The notes under the pieces are model-generated. The model did not search any database and had not been told where the DNA came from. It saw only the letters and a list, made by a program, of their open reading frames with translations. Made by a program: the position numbers and the translations under genes. From the IMG/VR virus record IMGVR_UViG_3300031841_003114, positions 1 through 35,368 of that record: a DNA stretch of 35,368 nt, one strand, 5' to 3'. Numbering within the stretch: the stretch's first letter is position 1; each line of letters opens with the position of its first letter. This document shows, one piece after another, positions 22,803 through 32,295 of this stretch. This DNA is from a virus.

Positions 22803-25499
22803 TTATTTTGAAGCACCGGTACCATACAATACATAACCAGTACCCGCATCTGGCTTTTTATTACCCATATATTTCAAGCTTAATGTCACTGATGTATACA
22901 ACGGAACTTCTTTACCTCTATCTACGGTAGTTAGTCTTGTTCCGGGTTTGTCGGTTGGTCGTTTAGTATTAATATCTGGTAATGCCCATGGTGTTTCATT
23001 ATCCCAATCGTATGATAACGACTCGATTAACATTGGTATCTTTGTATATAATCCACCGATTGTAACATCAACTCTTTGAGCAAATGGACCACCGCCATAT
23101 TTTGGTAAAGACAAATCTGCTAACCGTTTTAAATTTTCCCATGGTGATGCATCATGCTGTTCCCATACCACTCTAAATGTAATGCTAACACTTCGCTCAA
23201 ATGAAGTATACAAATATCTTGGATCGGCTCTATTCTGATCTGATTCAGATGAATATCCAGGTGTAAAGTTATCTGATATACTATCGATATATCCTTTAAA
23301 TATAATAGAATTAAACTTGAACGATATAAAATCATTTTCATCGTCAGGTATTTTTGAATTTACTTGTGATATATATCGATTCAACGCATTGTCAATTTGT
23401 TGACCTGTTGTGAAATCAATCACAGCTGATGTATTTGCTTGCCGATCCGTCGTGATATCACGTATTTGAGTATATGTCAATCGTTTATATGTTTGTAATA
23501 ATTCTGGTTTATTGACTTCTGGCTCTGGTCTATTTCGACCTGTTTCCTTTGCAGGATAATCTCTATATTTTTTTGTTTGTTCGCGTTTGACATCATTCTC
23601 ATCCGTCTCATCGGTTCCTTGATACTTTTGATATTTATTGCCAGATTTGTCAGGTCGGAAGTCAATAATAGCATTACGTTCACTACTAAATCTTTCGGCA
23701 GTTCGATCTTCTGCTGCTTGGCCTATATCACGATATTCATCTTCAGTTGTTTTAGGAGATGACGTTCCGTCAAATGGATTAACCGGGCTTAGTTCATTTG
23801 GACGATTTGGTTCTGCCAAAGTACGTGGAGATATTCCAATACCATCATGCCGTTGGCCAGAATCTCGATCTTCGCCTAATCGAGTTAATAAAGCTTCTTC
23901 TCGACCTCCTTCTGCGGCTTTATTGCCGGTATTTGTATCAATTTTAAATTCAGTACCAGGTTCATGTTTAAACCCTTTTGCATTTTCATAAGCTCTAAAA
24001 TCCGTAAATGTGCTTCGAGCCGAACCTCTGGTGTTTCGAATATCATTCGATGCCTTTATTATAGAAAATGCATCAGGCTTTACATACTGTCCATCTATTG
24101 GTCGTTGATCAGTATCATCCGGATCGGGAATACCGTCTCGATCATTTTGATGAGCTTTCCATCGTAAATTTGAATCTTCTAATAAAGTTATATAACGTCG
24201 TTCTAACCCTGGATGAAACTTGAATGGTCCTTCCGCGTCTTTAATATCCCCCTCAGCTCTAAATCGAACGCCTTTGACATTTAATGTAATACCACGCGTA
24301 TAATATGGAAAGAAATATGTATATAAACTACCACGTATGTTTGTAAAATCTACTGTAGTACTTCGCCCGAATTTATCACCCATTGGTATTTTTGCTGCGC
24401 CTACCGGTATAGATGACAAAAATCTTTTGAATGGTGTATTTGAAACTTTACCATCATATGTTAAATTGGCAATTGCAGAAAAGGCGCCGCCAATAACTAT
24501 ACCATCAATAAATCCATCATCAAATAATGCTTCACGACGCATAATTACTAATCGATTATTTAATGTAGGTGATACTACCTGTCCGGATTGAGTAATTCCT
24601 AAAGCTCTTTCTTTATGTATGTCTTCATAATTAGATGGAGGAGATGGCGGAAATGGTAAAAATCCTGGTGTATCATATGGAAACTGTCCATGCTTTCTAT
24701 CACGTTCTCCTTTATAGCCTTTACCAACTTGGTTCAATAAATTTTGAATATCAAACACTTTTGGTGAGTTTGCATTGAATGATGGGTCTTGCGGTAAACC
24801 GTTAACGCCCTCTCGGTTTGGATTCATCAAATGCAATTGATTTTGTTTTTCAATAAACCATTGCCCGGGAGGTCTTAACATGAATTTTGAAATTCGATCT
24901 ACGTCTAACTCAGCGCGTTCTTCAGCTGTTTTAGGACCACCACGTGGCACATTTCTTATACTATTATCTCCATATCGTTCTGGAAATATACTATCATCTT
25001 TTTGAATACCTCTTAATATGAATGGCGGCGCTGGATCGCCATACGGATTATATACTTGATCACGCACTTTAAATTTATTGTACATTGCATTGATTGGCTT
25101 TCGTATAACATATGTATCTGCTAATCCTGCATTGCTTAATGAGTTATATACCTCGCTATATTTTCTTGTTATGTTAAAGCCTGTACGTGTTCTATCAAAT
25201 GTAAACACCGTTCCATCAGGACCTGAAGGAAATATCGTTCCTTGTCCTAATGAATCTTTTCTTGTAGCCGTACCTTGAAAACTGTTACCACTATTAATAT
25301 AAAATTGATTGAGCGATGTACGTGCCGGAAATGTTGCAGCCGCACCTGCATTATCAAAACCACGCGGAGTTGCACTAACACTTAAATCTTCATTGTTAAC
25401 AAAATTAGTAGAGTTTTTATCAGCATTAGGTTTATAGCCTGGCGGATTGCCGTTTGAACTATACCATGATAAATTAGAACGTAAATCTACTAATGCCAT
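22803..25499 (-). CDS. Large tail/baseplate structural protein
   Basis: An 898-residue virion protein without a catalytic motif. The middle third is unusually polar and charged, with many Asp, Arg and Asn (about 450-650). The C-terminal 200 residues hold a pattern I associate with tail-tube initiator or baseplate-tube proteins: FISFKFNSIIFKGYIDSISD, SFERSVSITFRVV, VTIGGLYTKIPMLIESL and DWDNETPWALP. The N-terminal region has FPSGPDGTVFTF and PPGQWFIEKQNQLHLMNP. Its position directly after the tape measure suggests an equivalent of T4 gp48/gp54, but the much greater length argues for extra domains. It begins two bases after the tape measure stop region (TAAAATG). Confidence 0.75.
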   Translation of the reverse strand: MALVDLRSNLSWYSSNGNPPGYKPNADKNSTNFVNNEDLSVSATPRGFDNAGAAATFPARTSLNQFYINSGNSFQGTATRKDSLGQGTIFPSGPDGTVFTFDRTRTGFNITRKYSEVYNSLSNAGLADTYVIRKPINAMYNKFKVRDQVYNPYGDPAPPFILRGIQKDDSIFPERYGDNSIRNVPRGGPKTAEERAELDVDRISKFMLRPPGQWFIEKQNQLHLMNPNREGVNGLPQDPSFNANSPKVFDIQNLLNQVGKGYKGERDRKHGQFPYDTPGFLPFPPSPPSNYEDIHKERALGITQSGQVVSPTLNNRLVIMRREALFDDGFIDGIVIGGAFSAIANLTYDGKVSNTPFKRFLSSIPVGAAKIPMGDKFGRSTTVDFTNIRGSLYTYFFPYYTRGITLNVKGVRFRAEGDIKDAEGPFKFHPGLERRYITLLEDSNLRWKAHQNDRDGIPDPDDTDQRPIDGQYVKPDAFSIIKASNDIRNTRGSARSTFTDFRAYENAKGFKHEPGTEFKIDTNTGNKAAEGGREEALLTRLGEDRDSGQRHDGIGISPRTLAEPNRPNELSPVNPFDGTSSPKTTEDEYRDIGQAAEDRTAERFSSERNAIIDFRPDKSGNKYQKYQGTDETDENDVKREQTKKYRDYPAKETGRNRPEPEVNKPELLQTYKRLTYTQIRDITTDRQANTSAVIDFTTGQQIDNALNRYISQVNSKIPDDENDFISFKFNSIIFKGYIDSISDNFTPGYSSESDQNRADPRYLYTSFERSVSITFRVVWEQHDASPWENLKRLADLSLPKYGGGPFAQRVDVTIGGLYTKIPMLIESLSYDWDNETPWALPDINTKRPTDKPGTRLTTVDRGKEVPLYTSVTLSLKYMGNKKPDAGTGYVLYGTGASK

Positions 25500-25500
25500 T

Positions 25501-28368
25501 TTATCCTCTTCCTTTATTCATTGACTGTTGTGCTGATACCTTTTCTGATACTCTTTGACCATCCATATTAACTTGAGGTGGATTAGCAGCTATAGCAGCT
25601 GCAACTGCAGAGCCTAATTTATCATAATCAATTGAAGCGCCACCACTACCAGCACCGCCATGACTTGGTGACATTGATACTCCGTCATTTTTTGTTCCTT
25701 GATATATTCCGCCTTCACGAGGTGATGATACAACAGGACCTCCATTAGGATCGATTGCTAAATCTCCAACAGACATTATGTTACCTATACCTCCAGACAT
25801 TAATCCACTTATAGCAGCTTGTCCTGCACTTGAACCAGCAAAATCTTTTACACCGCCGGCTAGTTTGCCAATACCACCGCCAATTCCACTTACTAAACTA
25901 CCAGCAGCATCTTTCGCTTTACCCATTATGCCTTTTGACTTACCTCCGCCGGTGGCATCTGGTTTTATATCTTCTGATGCTTCTGCAGCTTCTTCTAATG
26001 CCTCTGTCATATCTTCAACGCCTTCAACTCCTTCAGCTATATTATCTGATACATCCTCTGTTTTATCTGCAAGAGCATCTGCTTGGTCTGTCGTACCAGA
26101 CATAGTTTCTGTCAATTCACCTGCACTAACATTTGCAGATTCCATATTCGTGGCACTTGCATCAGTAGATGTTTCGAGACCTCCCATTTGTTCTAATAAC
26201 TGTGTAATTGTATCTGCAACAGATTGAAACTTTTCTCCTAATGATTGTGTAGCCTCTACTTGTTGTTGTGCTAACTCAGTCTGTTTTTCGGCGTTATCAG
26301 CTGTTACTTTATTTGCTTCCATTGACTCATTTTCTAAGTCAACCCGTTCTTTAGTATTACGCGATGCTTCTGCATTTGCTTTTCTAATCTTACGATATAT
26401 AAGAAAGGCAGCTCCTAATACAGCTCCTAATGCAATCGTATATGAAATTACAGTTTGCATTGCTGTACCCGATCCAGTTAATCCTGATGCAAACCAAGCG
26501 ACTCCCTCAGCCATTTTTGTTATTACTTTTTGAACGAATATAGCAATTGGCAATAATGCATTTTTCATTGTATTAGTCGCCTTTTCCATTTCTTGTGCTT
26601 GTATACGTGCTTGATCTGATTTTTTCAACTCTGCCGCAAGTTCTCCAGGTTTCATTTTAAGCATTTCTTCTGCTGACATTCCAAGTGCCTCAGCATCTTT
26701 TATTTGTTGCTCACTAAATTTATCCCTTAACTTATCCATTGCAAAGCTTTTTTCAATTAAATCTAATTCTACACCAGTAGCTTTAGCTAGTTCTTCTCGT
26801 TCATGCTTTTTCATTTTTACAAACGCTGCTTCATCAATACCAGCTTGCTTCATTTGTTTTTGTACTTCAGCAGCTGCTTCCGTAAGTTTATTGTCTAGTG
26901 CTAATGCACGCGCCTTATCAAGGTTTATTTCTTTTCCGGTTAAAGCTTGAAATTTGAATTGGGCTTCTAACGATCCTTCTATATCTAATAAGGCATCGGC
27001 TTGAGATACCATATCAGCAACACTTCTACCTAATTTTGCTGCTTCTATAGCAGCTTTTTTTAACGCTTTTGGATTTCCACCGAAATATTTTAAAGATGTT
27101 TTAGCATTAGCGGCAATATCAGCCATTACTGCTTCTGCACTAACACCGGCTTTATATGCATCCGCCGCGGCTTCTTCTTGTAACTTCGCTGCATCTGCTT
27201 GATCCATGCCCATTTGCATTAACGTTGATTGTACTTGTCCAGCCGTTTCATTTGAAATACCAAATGCCGCCGCGGTTTCTGCCACGTTAACTGCTACTTG
27301 ATCTGATAATCGACCCATAGGTCCAAAATTCTTAATAGCTTCTGTCTGTACTGCTAAGATATCTTCTTCCATAGCTAATACATTTCCAGTTACATTGCTT
27401 CTTTCACCAGCACTTTTAACTAACGCTTCTGATTGTGCATGTGTTAATCCTGTCTGTTTTGTTAGATTTCGTGCTTTTTCATCTTGTTCATTTGCTATAC
27501 TTAATAGTCCTTTTCCAGCCGCAAGCAATCCTACGCCTAACGCAAGAGCAGCTGGTACTAAATTCTTTTTTAATACACCACCACTAGCTTTTAAGGATTT
27601 GAATAATGCATTTCCTCCATCTTCTGCTTCAACTAATGATTCTTGCACTTCCTCATAATTCTCTTTAACTTGATCTTGCATTTTTTGAGACATATTATCA
27701 AAGCCTAATGCAGTTGCAATTAATTTACCGCCTGGTATACTATCAAATATTGAATCTACCTTATCGCCAAGTTTTTTTGCAGCATCTAATGATTCTTCAA
27801 ATGACGCTTTCATTATTTTGAAACCTTCGGATTCCATTGCATCATTCATTTTTTGAATCATCTCATTTTCTTGCTCTAGGAGCTTTAAATTTTCTAGAGC
27901 TCTAGATAAGGCTTCTCCTTGCAGTCTACCGGATTCGATATCAAGTTTTACTCGTTCAACCGATCGTTGATTTGCTGCTTGTAAACTTTTTACTTGATCT
28001 TCTGTAAGGTCAAATATGTTTTGTTGAGTTGTTCGATGTTCTTTGAGTCGATCTATGATCAATTCACTCATATCTTTTTGATCGACTAATAAATCATATT
28101 GTTCTTTATCGAGCTGATTTTGCTCTTCTTTTGCTTTATTAACTTCTTCTTGTTTTTGCTTTCTTAATTCTGTTTCTCTACTGAGCCGTTCTTGTCGTAA
28201 AATTTCTTTATCGAGTTCTGCAACAGTTTTAAAATGACCTTCTTCAACTTTTTTATTAAGATTAACTAAACGCTCGGCCGATATTTCAAGTTGTTTGTAC
28301 TTTGAAAGATACGAATCTAGTATCTTTTCCTGATTTTTATCCGGTCCGGGTGTTTGTTTTTTAGCCAT
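25501..28368 (-). CDS. Tape measure protein
   Basis: A 955-residue, highly helical protein, with long coiled coil in residues 1-260 (Glu, Lys, Gln, Leu) and two hydrophobic segments, 270-291 (VPAALALGVGLLAAGKGLL) and 639-658 (ISYTIALGAVLGAAFLIY). Between them lie repeated Ala-rich helices, and the C-terminus is Gly/Ser-rich. This architecture and the position after the chaperone genes identify the ruler that sets tail length. At about 0.15 nm per residue, it predicts a tail near 140 nm. The hydrophobic segments are of the kind that may enter the host membrane on ejection. A spacer of three bases separates it from the preceding gene. Confidence 0.92.
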   Translation of the reverse strand: MAKKQTPGPDKNQEKILDSYLSKYKQLEISAERLVNLNKKVEEGHFKTVAELDKEILRQERLSRETELRKQKQEEVNKAKEEQNQLDKEQYDLLVDQKDMSELIIDRLKEHRTTQQNIFDLTEDQVKSLQAANQRSVERVKLDIESGRLQGEALSRALENLKLLEQENEMIQKMNDAMESEGFKIMKASFEESLDAAKKLGDKVDSIFDSIPGGKLIATALGFDNMSQKMQDQVKENYEEVQESLVEAEDGGNALFKSLKASGGVLKKNLVPAALALGVGLLAAGKGLLSIANEQDEKARNLTKQTGLTHAQSEALVKSAGERSNVTGNVLAMEEDILAVQTEAIKNFGPMGRLSDQVAVNVAETAAAFGISNETAGQVQSTLMQMGMDQADAAKLQEEAAADAYKAGVSAEAVMADIAANAKTSLKYFGGNPKALKKAAIEAAKLGRSVADMVSQADALLDIEGSLEAQFKFQALTGKEINLDKARALALDNKLTEAAAEVQKQMKQAGIDEAAFVKMKKHEREELAKATGVELDLIEKSFAMDKLRDKFSEQQIKDAEALGMSAEEMLKMKPGELAAELKKSDQARIQAQEMEKATNTMKNALLPIAIFVQKVITKMAEGVAWFASGLTGSGTAMQTVISYTIALGAVLGAAFLIYRKIRKANAEASRNTKERVDLENESMEANKVTADNAEKQTELAQQQVEATQSLGEKFQSVADTITQLLEQMGGLETSTDASATNMESANVSAGELTETMSGTTDQADALADKTEDVSDNIAEGVEGVEDMTEALEEAAEASEDIKPDATGGGKSKGIMGKAKDAAGSLVSGIGGGIGKLAGGVKDFAGSSAGQAAISGLMSGGIGNIMSVGDLAIDPNGGPVVSSPREGGIYQGTKNDGVSMSPSHGGAGSGGASIDYDKLGSAVAAAIAANPPQVNMDGQRVSEKVSAQQSMNKGRG

Positions 28369-28371
28369 CTA

Positions 28372-28740
28372 TTAACAGTAATTACGATTCTTCTTACGAT
28401 ACTTGGCAAGATGTTTTAACCATTCTTTACGCTCGCGTTCAACAAAATCTCTTGTAGTACCACCTGGATGTTTAGCTAGATCGAGTAATCCTTGTTTATG
28501 AGAATCTTGTGTTCGTTTAAGCGTTTGTTCAATTTCATCCCCTAGCTTTTCAATAGCATCCATCTGTGCTTTTAGTTCTGGCACATCTTCGATATCAGCG
28601 GCCATTTTCTTAAGATTCTTTTTTAATCCTCTATTCTTGAAAAACCAGTTAACTACATTGGCTCCCCAGCCTTCATTCAATTGTTTATCAATTTTGTTGA
28701 TTTGAGTTAACTGCCGATTTTCAAATTCATCTAGTTTCAT
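28372..28740 (-). CDS. Small basic helical protein next to the tape measure, function unknown
   Basis: A 122-residue, highly charged and helical protein without recognised domain. The C-terminus is strongly basic (KHLAKYRKKNRNYC). The N-terminus MKLDEFENRQLTQ contains LNE at about residue 21, which could be a cleavage tripeptide, but this is weak. It lies between the chaperone pair and the tape measure and has its own late-type box, so it may be a third assembly factor or a baseplate part. The Shine-Dalgarno is AGGACG. Confidence 0.75.
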   Translation of the reverse strand: MKLDEFENRQLTQINKIDKQLNEGWGANVVNWFFKNRGLKKNLKKMAADIEDVPELKAQMDAIEKLGDEIEQTLKRTQDSHKQGLLDLAKHPGGTTRDFVERERKEWLKHLAKYRKKNRNYC

Positions 28741-28756
28741 AGCACGTCCTATTTAT

Positions 28757-28766
28757 TAATAAATAT
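28757..28766 (-). promoter_or_regulatory. Late-type promoter box before the 122-residue gene
   Basis: ATATTTATTA on the minus strand, 16 bases before the ATG at 28740, in the 28-base gap after the chaperone ORF. Confidence 0.5.
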
Positions 28767-28768
28767 GA

Positions 28769-29056
28769 CTATCTACCAAATTTGGGTGGGCGTGCGCGCG
28801 ACGAATTCGATCTTGCTTGCCTGTTGGCTTTTTCTTGAGCTTTATTCCGATCTTTAAAGATTTTATTGATTTTATTGATATAGTATACGCGAAGATATAC
28901 TGGCATATCTGTCACGTCAGAATAAGAAAATCCTTTACCGTAATAAACTAGATCAAATATTTGATCATATACATTTAATCTATATTTTGCTGTCAGGCCA
29001 AAAAAAGTCCAATCCGATGCTAAGGTTACACGAAAAGGGATCGCCGTCCTCCTCAT
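28769..29056 (-). CDS. Second tail assembly chaperone ORF, probably a frameshift extension
   Basis: A 95-codon ORF in the +1 frame relative to the upstream 290-residue ORF, overlapping its last 77 bases. Its only in-frame starts (ATG 29056, or TTG one codon earlier) lack a Shine-Dalgarno; a GAGGAGG lies just inside the ORF with no usual start codon after it. The protein-like part begins at TFFGLTAKYRLNVYDQIF, immediately at the T7 run (29000-29006). It continues as LVYYGKGFSYSDVTDMPVYLR and ends in a basic tail (RARPPKFGR). The most economical reading is that it is made as a fusion to the upstream protein by +1 or -2 frameshifting, as in other long-tailed phages. It may correspond to T4 gp51 (guess). 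Confidence 0.65.
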   Translation of the reverse strand: MRRTAIPFRVTLASDWTFFGLTAKYRLNVYDQIFDLVYYGKGFSYSDVTDMPVYLRVYYINKINKIFKDRNKAQEKANRQARSNSSRARPPKFGR

Positions 29057-29852
29057 CAACGGCTGTAACTTCCATTTTTAAATCTGGAGTTATTTTTTTT
29101 ATTTCTGTTCGTATATATCTAGAATCGTTTGCAAATAATTCGTTATCAACAAAATGTCGTATGGCTGATGTTTCAGAGTTGCCATCAATAGATGTTATGA
29201 TATGTTTTAACATTGTAGTAACAGATGCATCCTTCTTTAATTTTGTCAAGGCCTTTTCTTCTGACTCAATTTTCTTTTGAATGTGTCCAGTTAATAATTG
29301 AACGGTAACAACTCTTTTTGATACTGGCAATGTTAATTCGAATTCAGTTTCTCCTTCTTTAATTTGATCCCAATCAATTTCTTTATCAGATAATTGAGTC
29401 AAATCAACATGAACCGTTTGTTTTACACCAGAAGGTGCAATTGTACTAAATTCATAATCTTTTCCATATCCTAAAATACGAGCAGCGACCATAATAGCAT
29501 TTTTATCACCTACCAATAAATCCTTGTAATTGAATTTAGTTACTAGTAATGATTGAAATAATTTATCTAATACTACGCCTTGTTTAATATATGATTGATT
29601 AGTTAAGATATCTTCTTCTTTAGCAGTCATATATTTCATTTCTACTGTACCTGATGCCAATGGATGATCTTTTGGATAAAATTTTCCTTTGGATGGTAAC
29701 TGAATAATCTCAGTTGGAAATTTATTTGTTGTCTGAGTTTTTGACTCTGAGATTTGCTTGGCTTCAAATTCAGCAATTGCTTTTGCTTTTATTTGAGCAT
29801 CTGTCAATTCTTTTTGCTTACTAGCTGGATAATCGTTGTTAACTGTTCCCAT
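28980..29852 (-). CDS. Tail assembly chaperone / baseplate hub assembly protein (gp26-like)
   Basis: A 290-residue protein. After a charged N-terminal 40 residues comes IIQLPSKGKFYPKDHPL, then VEMKYMTAKEEDILTNQSYI and QGVVLDKLFQSLL, a pattern I associate with T4-like phage proteins annotated as gp26-type hub or tail chaperones. The end, SCNLSIGLDFFWPDSKI, encodes the T7 run that probably serves as slippery sequence. It lies just before the tape measure region, the conserved place for chaperones that coat the tape measure during tail assembly. AGGAGACC precedes the ATG, with a late-type box and a terminator upstream that insulate it from the tail tube gene. Confidence 0.72.
   Translation of the reverse strand: MGTVNNDYPASKQKELTDAQIKAKAIAEFEAKQISESKTQTTNKFPTEIIQLPSKGKFYPKDHPLASGTVEMKYMTAKEEDILTNQSYIKQGVVLDKLFQSLLVTKFNYKDLLVGDKNAIMVAARILGYGKDYEFSTIAPSGVKQTVHVDLTQLSDKEIDWDQIKEGETEFELTLPVSKRVVTVQLLTGHIQKKIESEEKALTKLKKDASVTTMLKHIITSIDGNSETSAIRHFVDNELFANDSRYIRTEIKKITPDLKMEVTAVDEEDGDPFSCNLSIGLDFFWPDSKI
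29000..29006 (-). other. Candidate programmed frameshift site (T7 run)
   Basis: The zero frame reads GAC TTT TTT TGG CCT and stops nine codons after the GAC. The extension frame reads TTT TTT GGC CTG and stays open for a further 75 codons or so. Passing between them needs a +1 slip (skip one T) or a -2 slip. A -1 slip would give TTG GCC TGA, i.e. an early stop. Confidence 0.55.
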
Positions 29853-29879
29853 TGGTCTCCTATAACTTATTTTTATTTA

Positions 29880-29890
29880 ATATAAATATA
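29880..29890 (-). promoter_or_regulatory. Late-type promoter box before the tail chaperone genes
   Basis: TATATTTATAT on the minus strand, 27 bases before the ATG at 29852 and directly after the terminator at 29898-29925, a clean transcription-unit boundary. Confidence 0.6.
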
Positions 29891-29897
29891 CAGTCAG

Positions 29898-29925
29898 TAA
29901 AAAAGCCTTACCGGAGCAAGGCTTT
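29898..29925 (-). terminator. Intrinsic terminator after the tail tube gene
   Basis: On the minus strand AAAGCCTT-loop-AAGGCTTT forms an 8-bp perfect stem (arms at 29902-29909 and 29918-29925, loop GCTCCGGT) followed by a TTTTTT tract. It lies 21 bases after the tail tube stop. It is the only textbook terminator found in the window. Confidence 0.85.
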
Positions 29926-29946
29926 ATTAATGATTTTAAAATACTA

Positions 29947-30435
29947 TTAGAATTGAAGTATTGCGTAATCGTATTTCAATGTAAGTTCGATCATTACTGG
30001 ATCTTCAGTTGCCCAATCCATATCACCAAATGTTGCTGATGATATAAACGCGCCTTTCAAAGTCCATTCTTCAACTTTATCTCCAACAGGTCCTAATGAA
30101 TTAAAAGTGATATCTTTTTTATAGAAATCCGAGTAACCATCTCTACCTGTTACAGATTCGTGGTGCAAACGTACCCATTCCATTACTGCCTGTGCTCCAG
30201 AAGGAACGACCGGATCATATAATGTTACAGTTACATCTTGCCATCTTGACTTACCTTTCAACTTTCTTTCAACGTTAATGTGATCAAGAATAACCTCACC
30301 TTGGTCGATTGATGGTCTCGAGGCAGCTTTAATAAGATACGAAGGTATTCCTTCAAGATACATGATGAACCTGTTTGACATTTTAGGTTCATACGCTGTA
30401 TAAAATATCTCAGTTGGGTCTAATAATTCTGCCAT
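29947..30435 (-). CDS. Tail tube protein (T4 gp19-like)
   Basis: A 162-residue protein, the same length class as T4 gp19 (163). Family features include the N-terminal NRFIMYLEGIPSYLIKAASRP, the strand LDHINVERKLKGKSRWQDVTV, PVVPSGAQAVMEWVR and the terminal VMIELTLKYDYAILQF. It should stack as hexameric rings inside the sheath, around the tape measure. It follows the sheath gene in the usual order 18-19, has GGAGTAAATAG before the ATG and its own late-type box, and is followed by a strong terminator. High production from a short, insulated unit fits a major virion protein. Confidence 0.93.
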   Translation of the reverse strand: MAELLDPTEIFYTAYEPKMSNRFIMYLEGIPSYLIKAASRPSIDQGEVILDHINVERKLKGKSRWQDVTVTLYDPVVPSGAQAVMEWVRLHHESVTGRDGYSDFYKKDITFNSLGPVGDKVEEWTLKGAFISSATFGDMDWATEDPVMIELTLKYDYAILQF

Positions 30436-30464
30436 CTATTTACTCCTTTAATTTTATCTATTTA

Positions 30465-30474
30465 ATATAAATAT
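30465..30474 (-). promoter_or_regulatory. Late-type promoter box before the tail tube gene
   Basis: ATATTTATAT on the minus strand, 29 bases before the ATG at 30435, followed by TAAATAG and AAAGGAG. Confidence 0.6.
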
Positions 30475-30484
30475 GCTCCTAATC

Positions 30485-32230
30485 CTATTCTGGGAATGCA
30501 GCTCCGGTTGGTAATATGTTAAAGTCAATAATAATGAATTCAGCTGTCTTAGCAGGTTGCAAATAAATTGCTCCTCTCATTTCATTTCTATCAACTACAT
30601 CTGGTGTATTATTTGTTTCGTCCATTACTACTTTGAATGCAAACAAACCTTGTCTCTGCTGTACATTTTCAAAATATGGATTAACAATTGATAAGAATCT
30701 GTTTCTTGTTGCTGCCGTATTATTTTCAAATACCAAGAACTTAGTAGATGATGCAACAAATTTCTTAGCAGCGATTAACAATCTTCTCACGTTTACACGA
30801 TCCAATGCCGATGCTTTTTTCTGCAATGTTTTTTGTCCATAAACAACAACACCTGAATTAGGGAAAGTTGCAATTGGATTCACAGCAGCTTCATATAATG
30901 TATCTCTATTTGATTGAGTCAATTTTCTCTCTGTTTGTACAGCTATATCCAAACCACCTCTGTTAAGACCGGCAGGAGCATACCATGGAGCAGCTACTCT
31001 ATCATTGAATGCATATACACTTGGTATTAAAGTAGATGCTGGTACCCAAACGTTTCTTCCAAGATCTACATCTGGAATTTTAACCCATGGCCAATATTCA
31101 GCAGCATAATTAGTATCACGAGCATCTGCTTTTGCAGTCGCGGTAGCTAATGTTGATGCATATTCAACCGGATCAATCAATAAGAATGCATCCGAACGAT
31201 CTTCAACCATATTTAATGCTGTTGTTAATACTCCAGCATGATTTGAAAAGTTATCTACTAATCCAGGTAATGCTAACAAGTTAATATCATATTCATCTTG
31301 GTTACCTAATAAATAAATTGCATCTTCATATGATGTTTTACCATTAGATGCTACTGCCAAGTTAAATCCTTGTGTATTTGTATTTGAAATGTCTTCGTTA
31401 AAGGCAACTGGATGCTGAACGTTTCCATCAGAACCATTTGCAAATGTCCCAGATACTGCGGCTGGTAAAGAAGATGATAAAGCATTATCACGAATATTAC
31501 CATTAACATCTAAATAATTATATGTTGTTCTGTTAACAGAAACTCTTACGTATTTTGATCTATTAACAAAAGAACCTGATAATTGAAGGAATGGATCTGT
31601 TGTTCCAGAATCTTTCAATGTAAATGATTGATCTCCAATAACTCTTGCAATATAGTTATTTGAATTAGGATCTAATGTCAAGTTATTATACTGTTCTAAA
31701 ATAATTTTTCTTTTACTAGTATCATCACCACGTCTGATTAACAATGTAAATGTACCTTTTGTATTACTTACATTTGATACTTCCCATCTCAAGTTATTTA
31801 CAGAACCAGAATCTAATGAGTTATTAGTTCCTTCCGGACCTTCGCTATTTTGGTCAGCACCGTCAGATAATGTTGTTAATGTAAATGCATTATCAGCTAC
31901 GCCAGACGCTGTTACATCTGCAGTTGCAGGTGCATATGCTCCTGCTAATATTCTAACAACAGTCAATGTATCAGAATACTTGAGATATTCCTGAGCCATA
32001 TAATTTGTTAGATATTTATATTTTTGCTCCGATGCTCCAGAACCTGAAGTAAACTGCGCTCCAAATGTTTGCACAAATTCAGAATAGCTAGTTACGACAG
32101 TTGGTATTCCAGCTGGTCCTTTTTGTGTAGGACCGATAACCGCAGCCCCTATTGCGGCAACACCTGCAGGTAAAAACGATTGATCTACTTCATTCGTAAA
32201 TACTCCGGGTGATACAATTCTTTCAGCCAT
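30485..32230 (-). CDS. Contractile tail sheath protein (T4 gp18-like)
   Basis: A 581-residue protein with the characteristic sheath N-terminus RIVSPGVFTNEVDQSFLPAG, followed by AAIGAAVIGPTQKGPAGIPT and EFVQTFGAQF. The conserved core and C-terminal domain include WPWVKIPDVDLGRNVWVPAS, APWYAPAGLNRGGLD, YGQKTLQKKASALDRVNVRRL and an end in FIIIDFNILPTGAAF. Length is a little below T4 gp18 (659), with the variable surface domain around residues 110-290. It forms the contractile outer cylinder around the tube. AAGGAG lies before the ATG, with a late-type box 32 bases upstream. It establishes a contractile-tailed (myovirus) morphology. Confidence 0.96.
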   Translation of the reverse strand: MAERIVSPGVFTNEVDQSFLPAGVAAIGAAVIGPTQKGPAGIPTVVTSYSEFVQTFGAQFTSGSGASEQKYKYLTNYMAQEYLKYSDTLTVVRILAGAYAPATADVTASGVADNAFTLTTLSDGADQNSEGPEGTNNSLDSGSVNNLRWEVSNVSNTKGTFTLLIRRGDDTSKRKIILEQYNNLTLDPNSNNYIARVIGDQSFTLKDSGTTDPFLQLSGSFVNRSKYVRVSVNRTTYNYLDVNGNIRDNALSSSLPAAVSGTFANGSDGNVQHPVAFNEDISNTNTQGFNLAVASNGKTSYEDAIYLLGNQDEYDINLLALPGLVDNFSNHAGVLTTALNMVEDRSDAFLLIDPVEYASTLATATAKADARDTNYAAEYWPWVKIPDVDLGRNVWVPASTLIPSVYAFNDRVAAPWYAPAGLNRGGLDIAVQTERKLTQSNRDTLYEAAVNPIATFPNSGVVVYGQKTLQKKASALDRVNVRRLLIAAKKFVASSTKFLVFENNTAATRNRFLSIVNPYFENVQQRQGLFAFKVVMDETNNTPDVVDRNEMRGAIYLQPAKTAEFIIIDFNILPTGAAFPE

Positions 32231-32262
32231 TATTTTGCTCCTTATTAATAAATCTTTATTTC

Positions 32263-32272
32263 ATATAAATAT
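32263..32272 (-). promoter_or_regulatory. Late-type promoter box before the tail sheath gene
   Basis: ATATTTATAT on the minus strand, 32 bases before the ATG at 32230, followed by GAAATAAAG and then AAGGAG. Confidence 0.6.
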
Positions 32273-32295
32273 CGAATAATGGCGTCAAACAATCA

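Noticed and set aside
25778-26227. 149-codon plus-strand ORF opposite the tape measure gene
   Set aside because: Its Ala/Ser/Pro-rich composition is the expected complement of the Ala/Gly-rich tape measure sequence.
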